Source: Shewanella ulleungensis (GTDB lineage Bacteria > Pseudomonadota > Gammaproteobacteria > Enterobacterales > Shewanellaceae). Taken from it: a DNA stretch of 64,000 nt. Both the position numbers and the translations under genes were made by a program. The notes beneath the pieces are model-generated. The model was not told the origin of the DNA. It did not search any database and saw nothing but the letters and a program-made list of their open reading frames with translations. The stretch lies in NCBI RefSeq assembly GCF_014648315.1, contig NZ_BMQW01000013.1:262-64261 (forward strand). Reading direction: 5' to 3'. Of this stretch, positions 26,197 through 34,983 are shown one piece after another (position 1 is the stretch's first letter; each line of letters begins with the position of its first letter).

Positions 26197-27213
26197 ATGT
26201 TAACTTTAACGTTAAACAAATCACTGCGCAGGATGTTTGCTCTGTTGGTTCTGTGTATGGGATTGGGGTTGGTTACATCGCCGGTGTATGCCGCGGATGA
26301 ACAATCTAGCCAGCAACAAGCAAAGTCGAAAACCAGCGATGCAGATCTCTGGCGCGCAGTTAAAGCCGGCGAACCGGGATACAGTACAGATAAAGCCCTA
26401 GAAGCCGATGTACTTATCAATGTCGCAGGTAATGAAGGTAAGGCATTGCGAAATACTTATCTAAAACCCGCCATCGGCTTAGCTGTTGTCGGTGTTTTTG
26501 CAGCCTTTTTGGTATTTTACTTAGTTAATGGTCCATCAAAACTGAGTAAAGGCTTTTCAGGCAAAATGGTACTTCGATGGAGCAAAGCTGACCTCTGGTT
26601 ACATTGGGTTATGGCGATATCTTGCCTAACGCTTATGTTAACGGGTTTGGTTATTATGCTAGGTCGGCATTTTCTAGCCCCCTATGTCGGCGACGGCATT
26701 TGGGCTGGAGTCATTGCCTTTAGTAAGTTTACCCACGACTGGTCGGGGCCTATTTTCATGGTCTCTTGGTTGTTGTGTATTATTAAGTGGATGCCACTAC
26801 AAACCTTTAAAATGTATGATTTAAAATGGTTTTTAGTGGTAGGTGGCTACATTAATTTTGGTCCGTTTAAAGGTAAGCATCCAGACAGTGGATTTGCCAA
26901 TGCGGGTGAAAAAATGTGGTTTTGGACTTTAGCTATTTTTGGTCTTAGCATCAGTGCTACCGGAGTTATGCTAGTGTTCCCTACACTTGAATTGCCACGT
27001 GAGCTGTCTATGATTGCCTTACTTATTCACGGTGTAAGCGCGACGATTTTAATCGCATTTACGATTGTGCATATATGGATGGCGACTGTACTCAGCGAAG
27101 GCGGTATGGAGTGTATGGTATCAGGCTATTGTGATGAAAACTGGGCTTCGCAGCACCACAATGTGTGGTACAACGAAATCAAAGCCGATGGCACGCTAAA
27201 ATACAAAGAGTAA
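26197..27213 (+). CDS. fdhC: Formate dehydrogenase cytochrome b subunit, copy 1
   Basis: Membrane anchor and quinone-reducing cytochrome b of formate dehydrogenase, 338 aa. It starts with a signal-like helix (ends PVYAAD), a polar linker and an added membrane helix. Four core helices with candidate heme histidines follow (WLHWVMAISCL, FTHDWSG, LIHGVSATIL, FTIVHIWMAT). The block YINFGPFKGKHPDSGFANAGEK is typical. It is longer than E. coli FdnI because of the N-terminal part. ATG at 26197 lies six bases after aagga, which is better than GTG 26191. The operon ends at the hairpin 27256-27292. Confidence 0.93.
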   Translation: MLTLTLNKSLRRMFALLVLCMGLGLVTSPVYAADEQSSQQQAKSKTSDADLWRAVKAGEPGYSTDKALEADVLINVAGNEGKALRNTYLKPAIGLAVVGVFAAFLVFYLVNGPSKLSKGFSGKMVLRWSKADLWLHWVMAISCLTLMLTGLVIMLGRHFLAPYVGDGIWAGVIAFSKFTHDWSGPIFMVSWLLCIIKWMPLQTFKMYDLKWFLVVGGYINFGPFKGKHPDSGFANAGEKMWFWTLAIFGLSISATGVMLVFPTLELPRELSMIALLIHGVSATILIAFTIVHIWMATVLSEGGMECMVSGYCDENWASQHHNVWYNEIKADGTLKYKE

Positions 27214-27255
27214 GCTTACAGTCGTAGTGTGAATGCACTCGATTATTGTAAATCT

Positions 27256-27292
27256 AAAACACCTTGTGGGGCGACTCACAAGGTGTTTTTTA
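27256..27292 (+). terminator. Terminator of fdh cluster 1
   Basis: Thirteen-pair perfect stem aaaacaccttgtg/cacaaggtgtttt (27256-27268 with 27277-27289), eight-base loop, T run. The terminator of cluster 2 is similar in sequence (aacacctta core). Confidence 0.92.
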
Positions 27293-27428
27293 TTGGATAA
27301 TAAGCATAAGTCTTATCGATAGTTTCATTTGAATCACTATTCAAAGTCAGTTACTGTTCATCACATGATGACACGACAAAGCGAGTGAAAGTCTTGGCTC
27401 GTTATGTGAACACACAATAAGATTAAAC

Positions 27429-27815
27429 ATGGTTGCCATTTCTCGAATATTTCTACTGTTTTCATTTTCATTAATCCTGGTTGGCTGTTCTACTATCCAG
27501 CCCGATAGTCGTGATCGGATAGGTTTTACTGAGTTTGGCCAAGCTTCATATTATTCAGATATTCACCAAAATAACCAAACTGCCAATGGAGATGTATACC
27601 AGCACAATTTTAAAACTGCCGCCCATAAAACGTTACCCTTTGGTGCGAATGTTAAAGTCACTAATATTGCCAATGGTAAAAGTGTTATCGTTAATATTAA
27701 TGATCGTGGTCCTTTTGTAAAAGGACGGATTATCGATCTATCCAAATCGGCATTCAGCAGTATTAGCAATATTTCGGCAGGGGTAATCGAGGTTAAAATT
27801 GAAGTTGTCAGATAG
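27429..27815 (+). CDS. RlpA-like double-psi beta-barrel lipoprotein
   Basis: A 128-aa lipoprotein (lipobox LVGC, Cys20) with one RlpA-type double-psi beta-barrel. Family motifs are GQASYYSD, NGDVYQHNFKTAAHKTLPFG, VNINDRGPF and RIIDLSKSAF. RlpA proteins cleave denuded glycan strands at the septum, and the Asp of NDRGPF is a likely catalytic residue. There is no SPOR domain, so it is shorter than RlpA itself and would not be targeted to the septum in the same way. It is the first gene of the block between the two fdh clusters. Confidence 0.85.
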   Translation: MVAISRIFLLFSFSLILVGCSTIQPDSRDRIGFTEFGQASYYSDIHQNNQTANGDVYQHNFKTAAHKTLPFGANVKVTNIANGKSVIVNINDRGPFVKGRIIDLSKSAFSSISNISAGVIEVKIEVVR

Positions 27816-27898
27816 TTTATACTTCTAATGCTTTTTGGAGTAACGCTAGCCAGAGAGCGTTTTGTTCGAATGCATTGATTTATTGCGAAGGGGAATGA

Positions 27899-28693
27899 GT
27901 GAATATTTCAGAGTCACATCAGAAAGAGTTGGCTATTGCTAAGTCATTATTAGAAAACCCTGGTTTGGCGGTCAAAATAACGAATTATATCGGTACACCG
28001 ATTGAAAAGGGGTTGGCGTTATTACCCGATAACTGGAATAGAAATATCGCTAACGTCACCGAAAAATCACTAATGAAAGCCTCTGAAGCCGCTATCTTTA
28101 CAATGAAAGACATTCCTGGAGAAGCGTCATCTAATCGTTGGCACAAACTAGGTGTCGCGGTAAGTGGTGGAATGGGGGGATTTTTTGGTTTGGCCGCTAT
28201 TGCAGTTGAACTTCCGGTTTCAACTTCTATTATGTTGCGTTCTATTGCGGATATTGCCCGCAGTGAAGGTGAATTAATTACCTCTTTAGATACAAAAATG
28301 GCCTGTTTAGAAGTGTTTGCTTTAGGCGGCGCGAGTGATTTAGACGATAGCAGTGAATCAGGTTACTTTGCTGTGAGAGCTGCGCTGGCTAAATCGGTGT
28401 CAGAAGCGGCTGAGTTTATGGTTAAAAAAGGCATTACCGACGAAGCCGCGCCTCTTTTAGTCAAACTCATCAGTAATATAGCTGAGAAATTTGGCGTACA
28501 AGTCACACAAAAAGCTGCAGCTCAAGCCATACCAGCAATAGGCGCAGCCGGTGGTGCGCTCATTAACACTTTGTTTATTGACCACTTTCAAGACATGGCC
28601 AGAGGCCATTTTATTGTACGTAAATTAGAGCGGCAATATGGCTATGATACTGTTAGGGATGCATATAACTTATTACCTAAAAATGCGAATTAA
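27899..28693 (+). CDS. EcsC family protein
   Basis: A 264-aa protein of the EcsC family. It opens with an amphipathic region, followed by glycine-rich hydrophobic segments (GVAVSGGMGGFFGLAAIAVELPVSTSIML and IPAIGAAGGALINTLF, each in two blocks), which are the recognisable core. EcsC is the third, poorly understood, component of the Bacillus Ecs locus; here there is no ABC transporter partner. The start is GTG 27899 with gaagggg upstream. The nearby ATG at 27894 is followed at once by a stop. Function unknown. Confidence 0.75.
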   Translation: MNISESHQKELAIAKSLLENPGLAVKITNYIGTPIEKGLALLPDNWNRNIANVTEKSLMKASEAAIFTMKDIPGEASSNRWHKLGVAVSGGMGGFFGLAAIAVELPVSTSIMLRSIADIARSEGELITSLDTKMACLEVFALGGASDLDDSSESGYFAVRAALAKSVSEAAEFMVKKGITDEAAPLLVKLISNIAEKFGVQVTQKAAAQAIPAIGAAGGALINTLFIDHFQDMARGHFIVRKLERQYGYDTVRDAYNLLPKNAN

Positions 28694-28840
28694 GCGTTGT
28701 AATCATCAACAAGTATTAACAACAATAGAGGGTATTTATTACGCTTTTAAATAGGGGTATCAAACTAGACCTGGTTGTCTTGACGGCAAAGCATCAAAAG
28801 ATGAATAAGCCCTAAGTTTAACCCAGAAAAGGAAAGCATC

Positions 28841-29761
28841 ATGACACAAAATGGACCTAATCAACCCGACAATCGTCACGCGGCAACGTCGAATATGCAA
28901 TCTAACGACAAAGCGGTCAAACGTGAAGCTCGGGAACAAGAAACAACCCCATCAGAAATGGCCTTAACAGGTTCTGAGCGTGAAGCTGTAGCTGAAAATA
29001 GCAGCCTTTCGTCGCTGACCGTATACTCAATCATACTCAGAGAAGGGCAAGAAGAATTAGAGCGACCAATGCTATCTTTGTGGTGGTCAGGTATTGCTGC
29101 CGGAATCGGTATTTCATCTTCGGTATTAGCGGAAGCAGTTATCCGCAGCAATCTTGGTAGCGATCATCCTTATTTATCTTTGATTGAAAGCCTGGGCTAT
29201 ACCTTTGGCTTTGTTCTGGTGATTTTAGCCAGACTGCAGCTATTTACTGAAAATACCATTACCGTAATTTTGCCGTTATTGGCAAACACCACAAAGCAAA
29301 GCCTAGTGAGCACTGCCCGCTTATGGGCTGTGGTGCTAGGAGCTAATTTTGTCGGCACTTTTTTTACAGCCGCTATGGTGGTGCATGGTGGAATATTAAC
29401 GGAAGATATATTTAGCGCGATATTACAGATATCACGACATGTTGCAGAGTTAACGCCATCTGAATCGTTATTACGTGGTATTCCTGCTGGATTTTTTATT
29501 GCGGCATTGGTGTGGATGTTACCTTCTGCAAAAGGATCTGAGTTACTGGTCATCATCATGTTTACCTGGTTAATTGCAGCAGGTGAGTTCACTCATGTTA
29601 TTGCGGGTTCGAATGAAATATTTACCTTAGTGCTTAATGGGGAGTTAAATTTCTTTACTGCGTGGACACATTACATTGGCCCAACGTTACTTGGTAATAT
29701 CATTGGTGGCACAGGCTTGTTTGCAATGTTAGCTTATGGTCAAGTTCGCCAAGAAATGTAG
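28841..29761 (+). CDS. Formate/nitrite transporter (FNT) family channel, YfdC-like
   Basis: A 306-aa membrane protein with a hydrophilic, charged N-terminal region of about 70 residues and about six membrane helices of the FNT fold. It resembles E. coli YfdC more than FocA in length and in the ILREGQEELERP lead into the first helix. FNT channels carry formate, nitrite or hydrosulfide. A place between two formate dehydrogenase operons makes formate an attractive cargo, but YfdC-type proteins are not well characterised. A good aaaggaa site precedes the ATG. Confidence 0.85.
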   Translation: MTQNGPNQPDNRHAATSNMQSNDKAVKREAREQETTPSEMALTGSEREAVAENSSLSSLTVYSIILREGQEELERPMLSLWWSGIAAGIGISSSVLAEAVIRSNLGSDHPYLSLIESLGYTFGFVLVILARLQLFTENTITVILPLLANTTKQSLVSTARLWAVVLGANFVGTFFTAAMVVHGGILTEDIFSAILQISRHVAELTPSESLLRGIPAGFFIAALVWMLPSAKGSELLVIIMFTWLIAAGEFTHVIAGSNEIFTLVLNGELNFFTAWTHYIGPTLLGNIIGGTGLFAMLAYGQVRQEM

Positions 29762-29854
29762 TTCGACAGATGAATTAAACGATGTTGTGTTAGATTTAAG
29801 TGGCTGGTATTTTACAGTTTTTATTGGTTTATCATTTCTTTGAGTGAGATAGAT

Positions 29855-30847
29855 ATGAAGCGTTTTTATTTAGTATTATTGAGCCTATTTACAGTGTTTG
29901 CACCTGCATTTGCTGCAGAATCCGTTAAATATAATAAAGAGTTGGATGGGTTTAATTATCCATTTGAGGTACAGACGTTTAATTTTAACTCGCAAAGCAA
30001 AGATTTAGCGATGCGCTATATGGATGTGGGCGCTAAAGACGCTAAGAAAGTTATTGTACTGTTACACGGCAAAAACTTCTCCGGCTACTACTGGGAGCAG
30101 GTTGCAAATGATCTACTAGCCAAGGGTTATAGAGTCATTATTCCTGATCAAATTGGCTTTGGTAAATCAACCAAACCGGAGTTTTATCAATACAGTTTTG
30201 GTCAATTAGCCTTAAATACTAAGTCGTTATTAGACAGCTTACATATTAATAAGTTTGATCTTGTTGGTCACTCTATGGGTGGTATGTTAGCGACAACTTT
30301 TGCGGTTAATTACCCAAGTGCAATTAATAAGCTTATTTTGATTAACCCAATTGGGTTAGAAGATTACAGTCGATATGTGCAATTTAAAGACGTTAACTTT
30401 TTCTATAAAAATGAGCTAGCCGCCAGTGTCGATAAAGCAAGAAACTACCAAAAAGCCAATTATTACGATGGAAAATGGTCTGATGAATACGAGAAATTAT
30501 TAGTGCCCATGCAAGGGATGTTGGCAGGCGAAGATTGGCCTATTGTTGCTTGGAATAATGCATTAACTTACGGCCCGATTTTTTCAGAAAACGTCGTCGA
30601 TAGATTTTCGCAAATAACCAGTGAAACGGTACTCATAATCGGTACTCGAGACCAAACTGGCCCTGGTCGCGGTTGGCTCAAAGAGGGTGTTACTAGAACA
30701 TTAGGTGATTACAAAAAGCTTGGCGTTAATGCTCATCAGTTAATTAAAGGCTCGACATTAATTGAACTTGAAGGGCTTGGCCACATGCCGCAAATTGAAG
30801 ATTATGAAGTCTTTACTAAAGCGTTTAATCAAGCGCTGAGTAAATAA
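29855..30847 (+). CDS. Periplasmic alpha/beta hydrolase
   Basis: A 330-aa serine hydrolase with a signal peptide (MKRFYLVLLSLFTVFAPAFA). The fold is shown by LLHGKNFSGYYWE (oxyanion region), DQIGFGKST, the nucleophile motif GHSMGG, an acid in IIGTRDQTG and a final His in GLGHMPQIE. Similar proteins are annotated as haloalkane dehalogenase-like or general esterases, and the sequence does not fix the substrate. ATG 29855 was chosen because it starts the signal peptide; a TTG at 29840 adds five residues without need. It is followed by the terminator at 30890. Confidence 0.85.
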   Translation: MKRFYLVLLSLFTVFAPAFAAESVKYNKELDGFNYPFEVQTFNFNSQSKDLAMRYMDVGAKDAKKVIVLLHGKNFSGYYWEQVANDLLAKGYRVIIPDQIGFGKSTKPEFYQYSFGQLALNTKSLLDSLHINKFDLVGHSMGGMLATTFAVNYPSAINKLILINPIGLEDYSRYVQFKDVNFFYKNELAASVDKARNYQKANYYDGKWSDEYEKLLVPMQGMLAGEDWPIVAWNNALTYGPIFSENVVDRFSQITSETVLIIGTRDQTGPGRGWLKEGVTRTLGDYKKLGVNAHQLIKGSTLIELEGLGHMPQIEDYEVFTKAFNQALSK

Positions 30848-30889
30848 CATAACAGGGTTGTTTGACTGAAAATAATGGCCAACCTACAG

Positions 30890-30923
30890 ACACCTCGAAC
30901 TTTAGGGCTCGGGGTGTTTTTTA
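30890..30923 (+). terminator. Terminator after the periplasmic hydrolase
   Basis: Nine-pair stem acacctcga/tcggggtgt (30890-30898 with 30909-30917), containing one G-T pair, followed by six T. Confidence 0.88.
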
Positions 30924-31230
30924 TTAATTAATACCACCCAGAGCTTATGTTCTTATTCATGTTTGATAGCATGCTCTGCCGAGCTTTGTCGATTTTACGC
31001 AATGTTACTTTTTTAGCCTGTCATCAATGTGATCTATAAGTTATTTCTTGTTATTCGTATCAATAATCTTGCTCATTCTTAATGTAGATCAACTAATCCT
31101 CCTCTTGCCCCTCTTATTATCGCTGCGAAATTTAAATACTGAGCTTAGGCAAGGTGTTACGTTTATTTTTATAACAATTATGCAGCATTTGTAGTGTGTT
31201 ACAGCAAGCATATATTTCGATGGAGATTAC
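30924..31230 (+). promoter_or_regulatory. Leader of fdh cluster 2 with an FNR/EtrA-like site
   Basis: About 300 bases without a gene before the second TAT protein. At 31079-31092 lies ttaatgtagatcaa, nine of ten matches to TTGAT-N4-ATCAA, the binding pattern of FNR and its Shewanella homologue EtrA. The site is about 140 bases before the start codon, so a long 5' leader or a second promoter is likely. A weaker tgtgatctataagtta at 31029-31044 recalls half of a CRP site. Binding is inferred from sequence only. Confidence 0.6.
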
Positions 31231-31428
31231 ATGAGTAAGCAACAACCTGATCTGAATCGCAGATCTTTGCTGAAAGCTATCACTATAGGTAGTACAGCAG
31301 GCGTCGCGATTGCCGCGACAGGCATTAAGGTTGCCAACGCAACAGAGCAAAGTGCAAGCACTTCTCACATTAAAGGCTATCAAGAAACAGCCCATATTCG
31401 CAGTTATTACGATAGCTTACGCGGCTAG
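31231..31428 (+). CDS. Small TAT-leader protein of the fdh region, copy 2
   Basis: A 65-aa paralogue of the protein at 22464: twin-arginine leader NRRSLLKAITIGSTAG, cleavage region near KVANAT, and a short tail ending YQETAHIRSYYDSLRG. The tail shares the pattern Y-x-E-T-x-H-I-R-x-Y-Y-x-S-L with copy 1, while the leader between has diverged. This suggests that the tail is under selection. It is the first gene of cluster 2, with ggagatt before the ATG. Function unknown. Confidence 0.85.
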   Translation: MSKQQPDLNRRSLLKAITIGSTAGVAIAATGIKVANATEQSASTSHIKGYQETAHIRSYYDSLRG

Positions 31429-31446
31429 TTTAGGAGATTTTAAGCG

Positions 31447-34305
31447 ATGAAATTAACTCGCAAGTCAGATACGGCTGCTACCAATAATGCTTCTAATAAG
31501 CTTGGTATTAATCGTCGTCAGTTTATGAAGCAAATGGGTGTTGCGACTGGTGGTATTGCCGCAGCGTCTATGATGGGTACTGGTATGATCCGCCGCGCTG
31601 AAGCGAAAGATGTACCACACAATGCTCCAACAGAAATCAAACGTACAATATGCAGTGCATGTGCCGTGGGTTGTGGATTATACGCTGAAGTTCAAAATGG
31701 TGTATGGACAGGCCAAGAACCAGCATTTGATCATCCATTTAATGCAGGAGGTCATTGTGCTAAAGGTGCTGCGTTACGTGAGCATGGCCACGGTGAAAAA
31801 CGTCTAAAATACCCAATGAAATTAGTGGGTGGAAAGTGGAAAAAAATCTCTTGGGATCAAGCTTTTAATGAAGTTGGTGACAAGATGATGGATATTCGCA
31901 ATGAGTCTGGTCCAGATTCTGTTTACTTTATGGGGAGCGCTAAGTTTTCGAACGAAGGCTGTTACATGTATCGTAAACTTGCAGCAATGTGGGGGACAAA
32001 CAATGTCGACCATTCTGCACGTATTTGTCACTCTACCACGGTAGCCGGTGTTGCTAACACTTGGGGCTATGGTGCGCAAACGAACTCTTTTAATGATATC
32101 CAAAATGCGAATGCAATCTTTTTTATCGGTGCTAATCCTGCTGAGGCGCATCCGGTTGCAATGCAACATATCTTAATCGCCAAAGAAAAAAATAACGCCA
32201 AAATCGTAGTCGTTGATCCGCGTTTCTCACGTACTGCTGCGCATGCTGATCTACATTGCGGTCTACGTCCTGGTACTGACATTCCATTTATTTACGGGAT
32301 GTTATGGCACATTTTTGAAAACGGCTGGGAAGATAAAAACTTTATCAAAGAGCGTGTTTTCGAAATGGAATCAATTCGCGCCGAAGTGAAGAAGTTTCCT
32401 CCTAAGGAAGTGGCACACATTACTGGTTGTAGCGAAGACGAAGTCTATCAAGCCGCTAAAATCATGGCAGAAAACCGTCCAGGTACTGTTATCTGGTGTA
32501 TGGGGGGAACTCAACATCACGTAGGTAATGCCAACACTCGTGCTTATTGTATTTTACAGCTTGCACTTGGCAACATGGGTGTATCTGGCGGTGGTACTAA
32601 CATTTTCCGTGGCCACGATAACGTGCAAGGTGCGACCGATTTAGGTTTGTTATTTGATAACTTACCAGGTTACTACGGATTAACCTCTGGCGCCTGGGAC
32701 CATTGGACCAACGTTTGGAGTTTAGATTTAAATTGGGTTAAATCGCGTTTTGACCAAAACGAATACTTAGGCAGTGTACCAATGAATACTCCAGGTATTC
32801 CTTGCTCTCGCTGGCACGACGGCGTATTAGAAAACCCTGAAAAATTAGCCCAACGAGATCGTGTGCGAATGGCTTTCTTTTGGGGGCAGTCAGTTAATAC
32901 TGAAACTCGTCAATCTGATGTACGCGATGCATTAGATAAACTGGAAACTGTCGTCGTTGTCGATCCATTTCCTACCATGGCCGGTGTGATGCATCGTCGT
33001 CAAGATGGCGTGTATTTATTGCCTGCTGCGACTCAGTTTGAAACTGAAGGTTCAGTGTCAAACTCAGGACGTAGCCAGCAATGGCGTGAAAAAGTTATTG
33101 AGCCTTTATTTGAGTCGAAAACTGACCTTGAAATCATGTATCGCTTATCGCAAAAACTAGGCTTTGATAAAGAGTACACCAAGCGTATCGCCAAAGATGC
33201 TAGCGACATGTTAGTGATTGAAGACATTACTCGAGAAATTAACCGCGGCATGTGGACTATTGGTATGTCTGGCCAAAGCCCTGAGCGTCTTAAACAACAT
33301 ACCCAAAACTGGGGCTTGTTTAGCAATAAGACCTTAGAAGCGCTTGGTGGCGAGCTTAAAGGCGAAACTTACGGTTTACCTTGGCCATGTTGGGGCACGC
33401 CAGAGCAGAAACACCCAGGCACCCAAATTTTGTATGACACAAGCAAGCATGTGCTGCAGGGTGGCGGTAACTTCCGTGCTCGTTATGGTGTTGAATACCT
33501 TGGAGAAAATTTATTAGCCGAAGGCAGTTTCTCTTTAGGTTCTGAAATTGAAGATGGTTATCCAGAATTTACGGCAGACATGCTTAAACAGCTTGGCTGG
33601 TGGGATGATCTCACCACTGAAGAAAAGCAACATGCAGAAGGTCAAAACTGGAAAACCGATATTTCAGGTGGTATTCAGCGCGTGGCGATGAAGCATGGTT
33701 GTATTCCTTACGGTAACGCAAAAGCACGTTGTATCGTGTGGAACTTCCCTGATCAAGTGCCTATTCACCGCGAACCGTTATACACGCCGCGTCGCGATCT
33801 AGTGTCCAAGTATCCTACTTATAATGACATGCAAGTACACCGTTTGCCGACCTTGTACAAATCGATTCAAGAGCGTGATAGTTCGGCTAAATATCCACTG
33901 GTACTAACATCTGGCCGTTTAGTTGAGTATGAAGGTGGTGGCGAAGAATCACGCTCTAACCCTTGGCTTGCTGAACTGCAGCAACAAATGTTTGTTGAAA
34001 TTAGTCCAGCTGATGCAGCTGACCGCGGTTTACGTGATGGTGACACGGTATGGCTTGAAGGTGCTGAGGGTGGCCGAATTAAGATTAAAGCTATGGTTAC
34101 GCCACGTGTTAAGCCTGGTGTTACTTGGATGCCATATCACTTTGCCGGTGTTATGCACGGGGAAAGTTTAGCGGCTAACTATCCAGAAGGCACAGTGCCT
34201 TACGTTATCGGTGAATCGGCTAACACTGCATTGACTTATGGTTATGACCCAGTGACTCAAATGCAAGAAACCAAAGCATCACTTTGTCAGATTGAAAAAG
34301 CGTAA
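31447..34305 (+). CDS. fdhA: Formate dehydrogenase catalytic subunit, Mo-bis-MGD, copy 2
   Basis: A 952-aa paralogue of the cluster 1 catalytic subunit, with the same architecture: TAT motif NRRQFMKQM (R23, R24), [4Fe-4S] site in CSACAVGC and GHCAKG, and Mo ligand C194 in ARICHSTTVAG. It differs from copy 1 mainly in short surface stretches, for example about residues 315-345 and 545-560, and the first cluster motif has Ala where copy 1 has His. Both therefore look catalytically complete. It has no chaperone or fdhD gene of its own and probably depends on those of cluster 1. Confidence 0.95.
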   Translation: MKLTRKSDTAATNNASNKLGINRRQFMKQMGVATGGIAAASMMGTGMIRRAEAKDVPHNAPTEIKRTICSACAVGCGLYAEVQNGVWTGQEPAFDHPFNAGGHCAKGAALREHGHGEKRLKYPMKLVGGKWKKISWDQAFNEVGDKMMDIRNESGPDSVYFMGSAKFSNEGCYMYRKLAAMWGTNNVDHSARICHSTTVAGVANTWGYGAQTNSFNDIQNANAIFFIGANPAEAHPVAMQHILIAKEKNNAKIVVVDPRFSRTAAHADLHCGLRPGTDIPFIYGMLWHIFENGWEDKNFIKERVFEMESIRAEVKKFPPKEVAHITGCSEDEVYQAAKIMAENRPGTVIWCMGGTQHHVGNANTRAYCILQLALGNMGVSGGGTNIFRGHDNVQGATDLGLLFDNLPGYYGLTSGAWDHWTNVWSLDLNWVKSRFDQNEYLGSVPMNTPGIPCSRWHDGVLENPEKLAQRDRVRMAFFWGQSVNTETRQSDVRDALDKLETVVVVDPFPTMAGVMHRRQDGVYLLPAATQFETEGSVSNSGRSQQWREKVIEPLFESKTDLEIMYRLSQKLGFDKEYTKRIAKDASDMLVIEDITREINRGMWTIGMSGQSPERLKQHTQNWGLFSNKTLEALGGELKGETYGLPWPCWGTPEQKHPGTQILYDTSKHVLQGGGNFRARYGVEYLGENLLAEGSFSLGSEIEDGYPEFTADMLKQLGWWDDLTTEEKQHAEGQNWKTDISGGIQRVAMKHGCIPYGNAKARCIVWNFPDQVPIHREPLYTPRRDLVSKYPTYNDMQVHRLPTLYKSIQERDSSAKYPLVLTSGRLVEYEGGGEESRSNPWLAELQQQMFVEISPADAADRGLRDGDTVWLEGAEGGRIKIKAMVTPRVKPGVTWMPYHFAGVMHGESLAANYPEGTVPYVIGESANTALTYGYDPVTQMQETKASLCQIEKA

Positions 34306-34333
34306 TTGCAGTTAAGCTAGGAGAATTGCCAAT

Positions 34334-34903
34334 ATGGCTACAATGAAATTTTTATGTGATACCAAGCGCTGCATTGAATGTAATGGCTGTGTCACTGCAT
34401 GTAAAAACGAAAACGACTCTGCACTAGAGTGGGGTATTCAGCGTCGTCGCGTAGTGACAATTAACGACGGTGTACCAGGTGAAGCTTCTATTTCAGTGGC
34501 GTGTATGCACTGTACTGACGCACCTTGTATGGCGGTATGTCCTACAGATTGTTTCTACCGTACCGAAGACGGCATCGTACTACACAATAAAGATACCTGT
34601 ATCGGATGTGGATATTGTTTTTATGCGTGTCCTTTTGGCGCACCTCAGTTTCCACAACAGTCAACGTTTGGTGGCCGTGGAAAAATGGATAAATGTACTT
34701 TCTGCGCGGGCGGCCCTGAAGAAGATCATTCAGAAGCTGAACGTCTCAAATACGGATCTAACCGTATTGCAGAAGGTAAGTTGCCAATGTGTGCTGAGTT
34801 ATGTGCAACTAAATCGTTGCTTGCGGGTGATGCCGGTGTGGTATCAAATATCTACCGTGAGCGTGTTGCTTCTCGTGGGTCTAACAAGGCGATTTGGGGT
34901 TAA
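34334..34903 (+). CDS. fdhB: Formate dehydrogenase iron-sulfur subunit, copy 2
   Basis: A 189-aa paralogue of FdhB1 with all sixteen cluster cysteines kept in the same spacing (CIECNGCVTAC; CMHCTDAPCMAVCPTDC; CIGCGYCFYACPFGAP; CTFCAGG with CAELC). It ends at AIWG and lacks the nine-residue tail of copy 1. It would carry electrons from FdhA2 to FdhC2. The ribosome site is tagga, and the gene follows fdhA2 by 28 bases. Confidence 0.95.
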   Translation: MATMKFLCDTKRCIECNGCVTACKNENDSALEWGIQRRRVVTINDGVPGEASISVACMHCTDAPCMAVCPTDCFYRTEDGIVLHNKDTCIGCGYCFYACPFGAPQFPQQSTFGGRGKMDKCTFCAGGPEEDHSEAERLKYGSNRIAEGKLPMCAELCATKSLLAGDAGVVSNIYRERVASRGSNKAIWG

Positions 34904-34983
34904 TTCTCTGTTGCTAAGTTAGTTTCCAAGTGTTGCTAGGTATTCAAGATATTGAGCATCTAGCGACATCAAAAGGATGTAAC

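Noticed and set aside
22678..34305. Selenocysteine in either FdhA
   Set aside because: The Mo ligand codon is TGT in both genes (residues C193 and C194); no in-frame TGA occurs.
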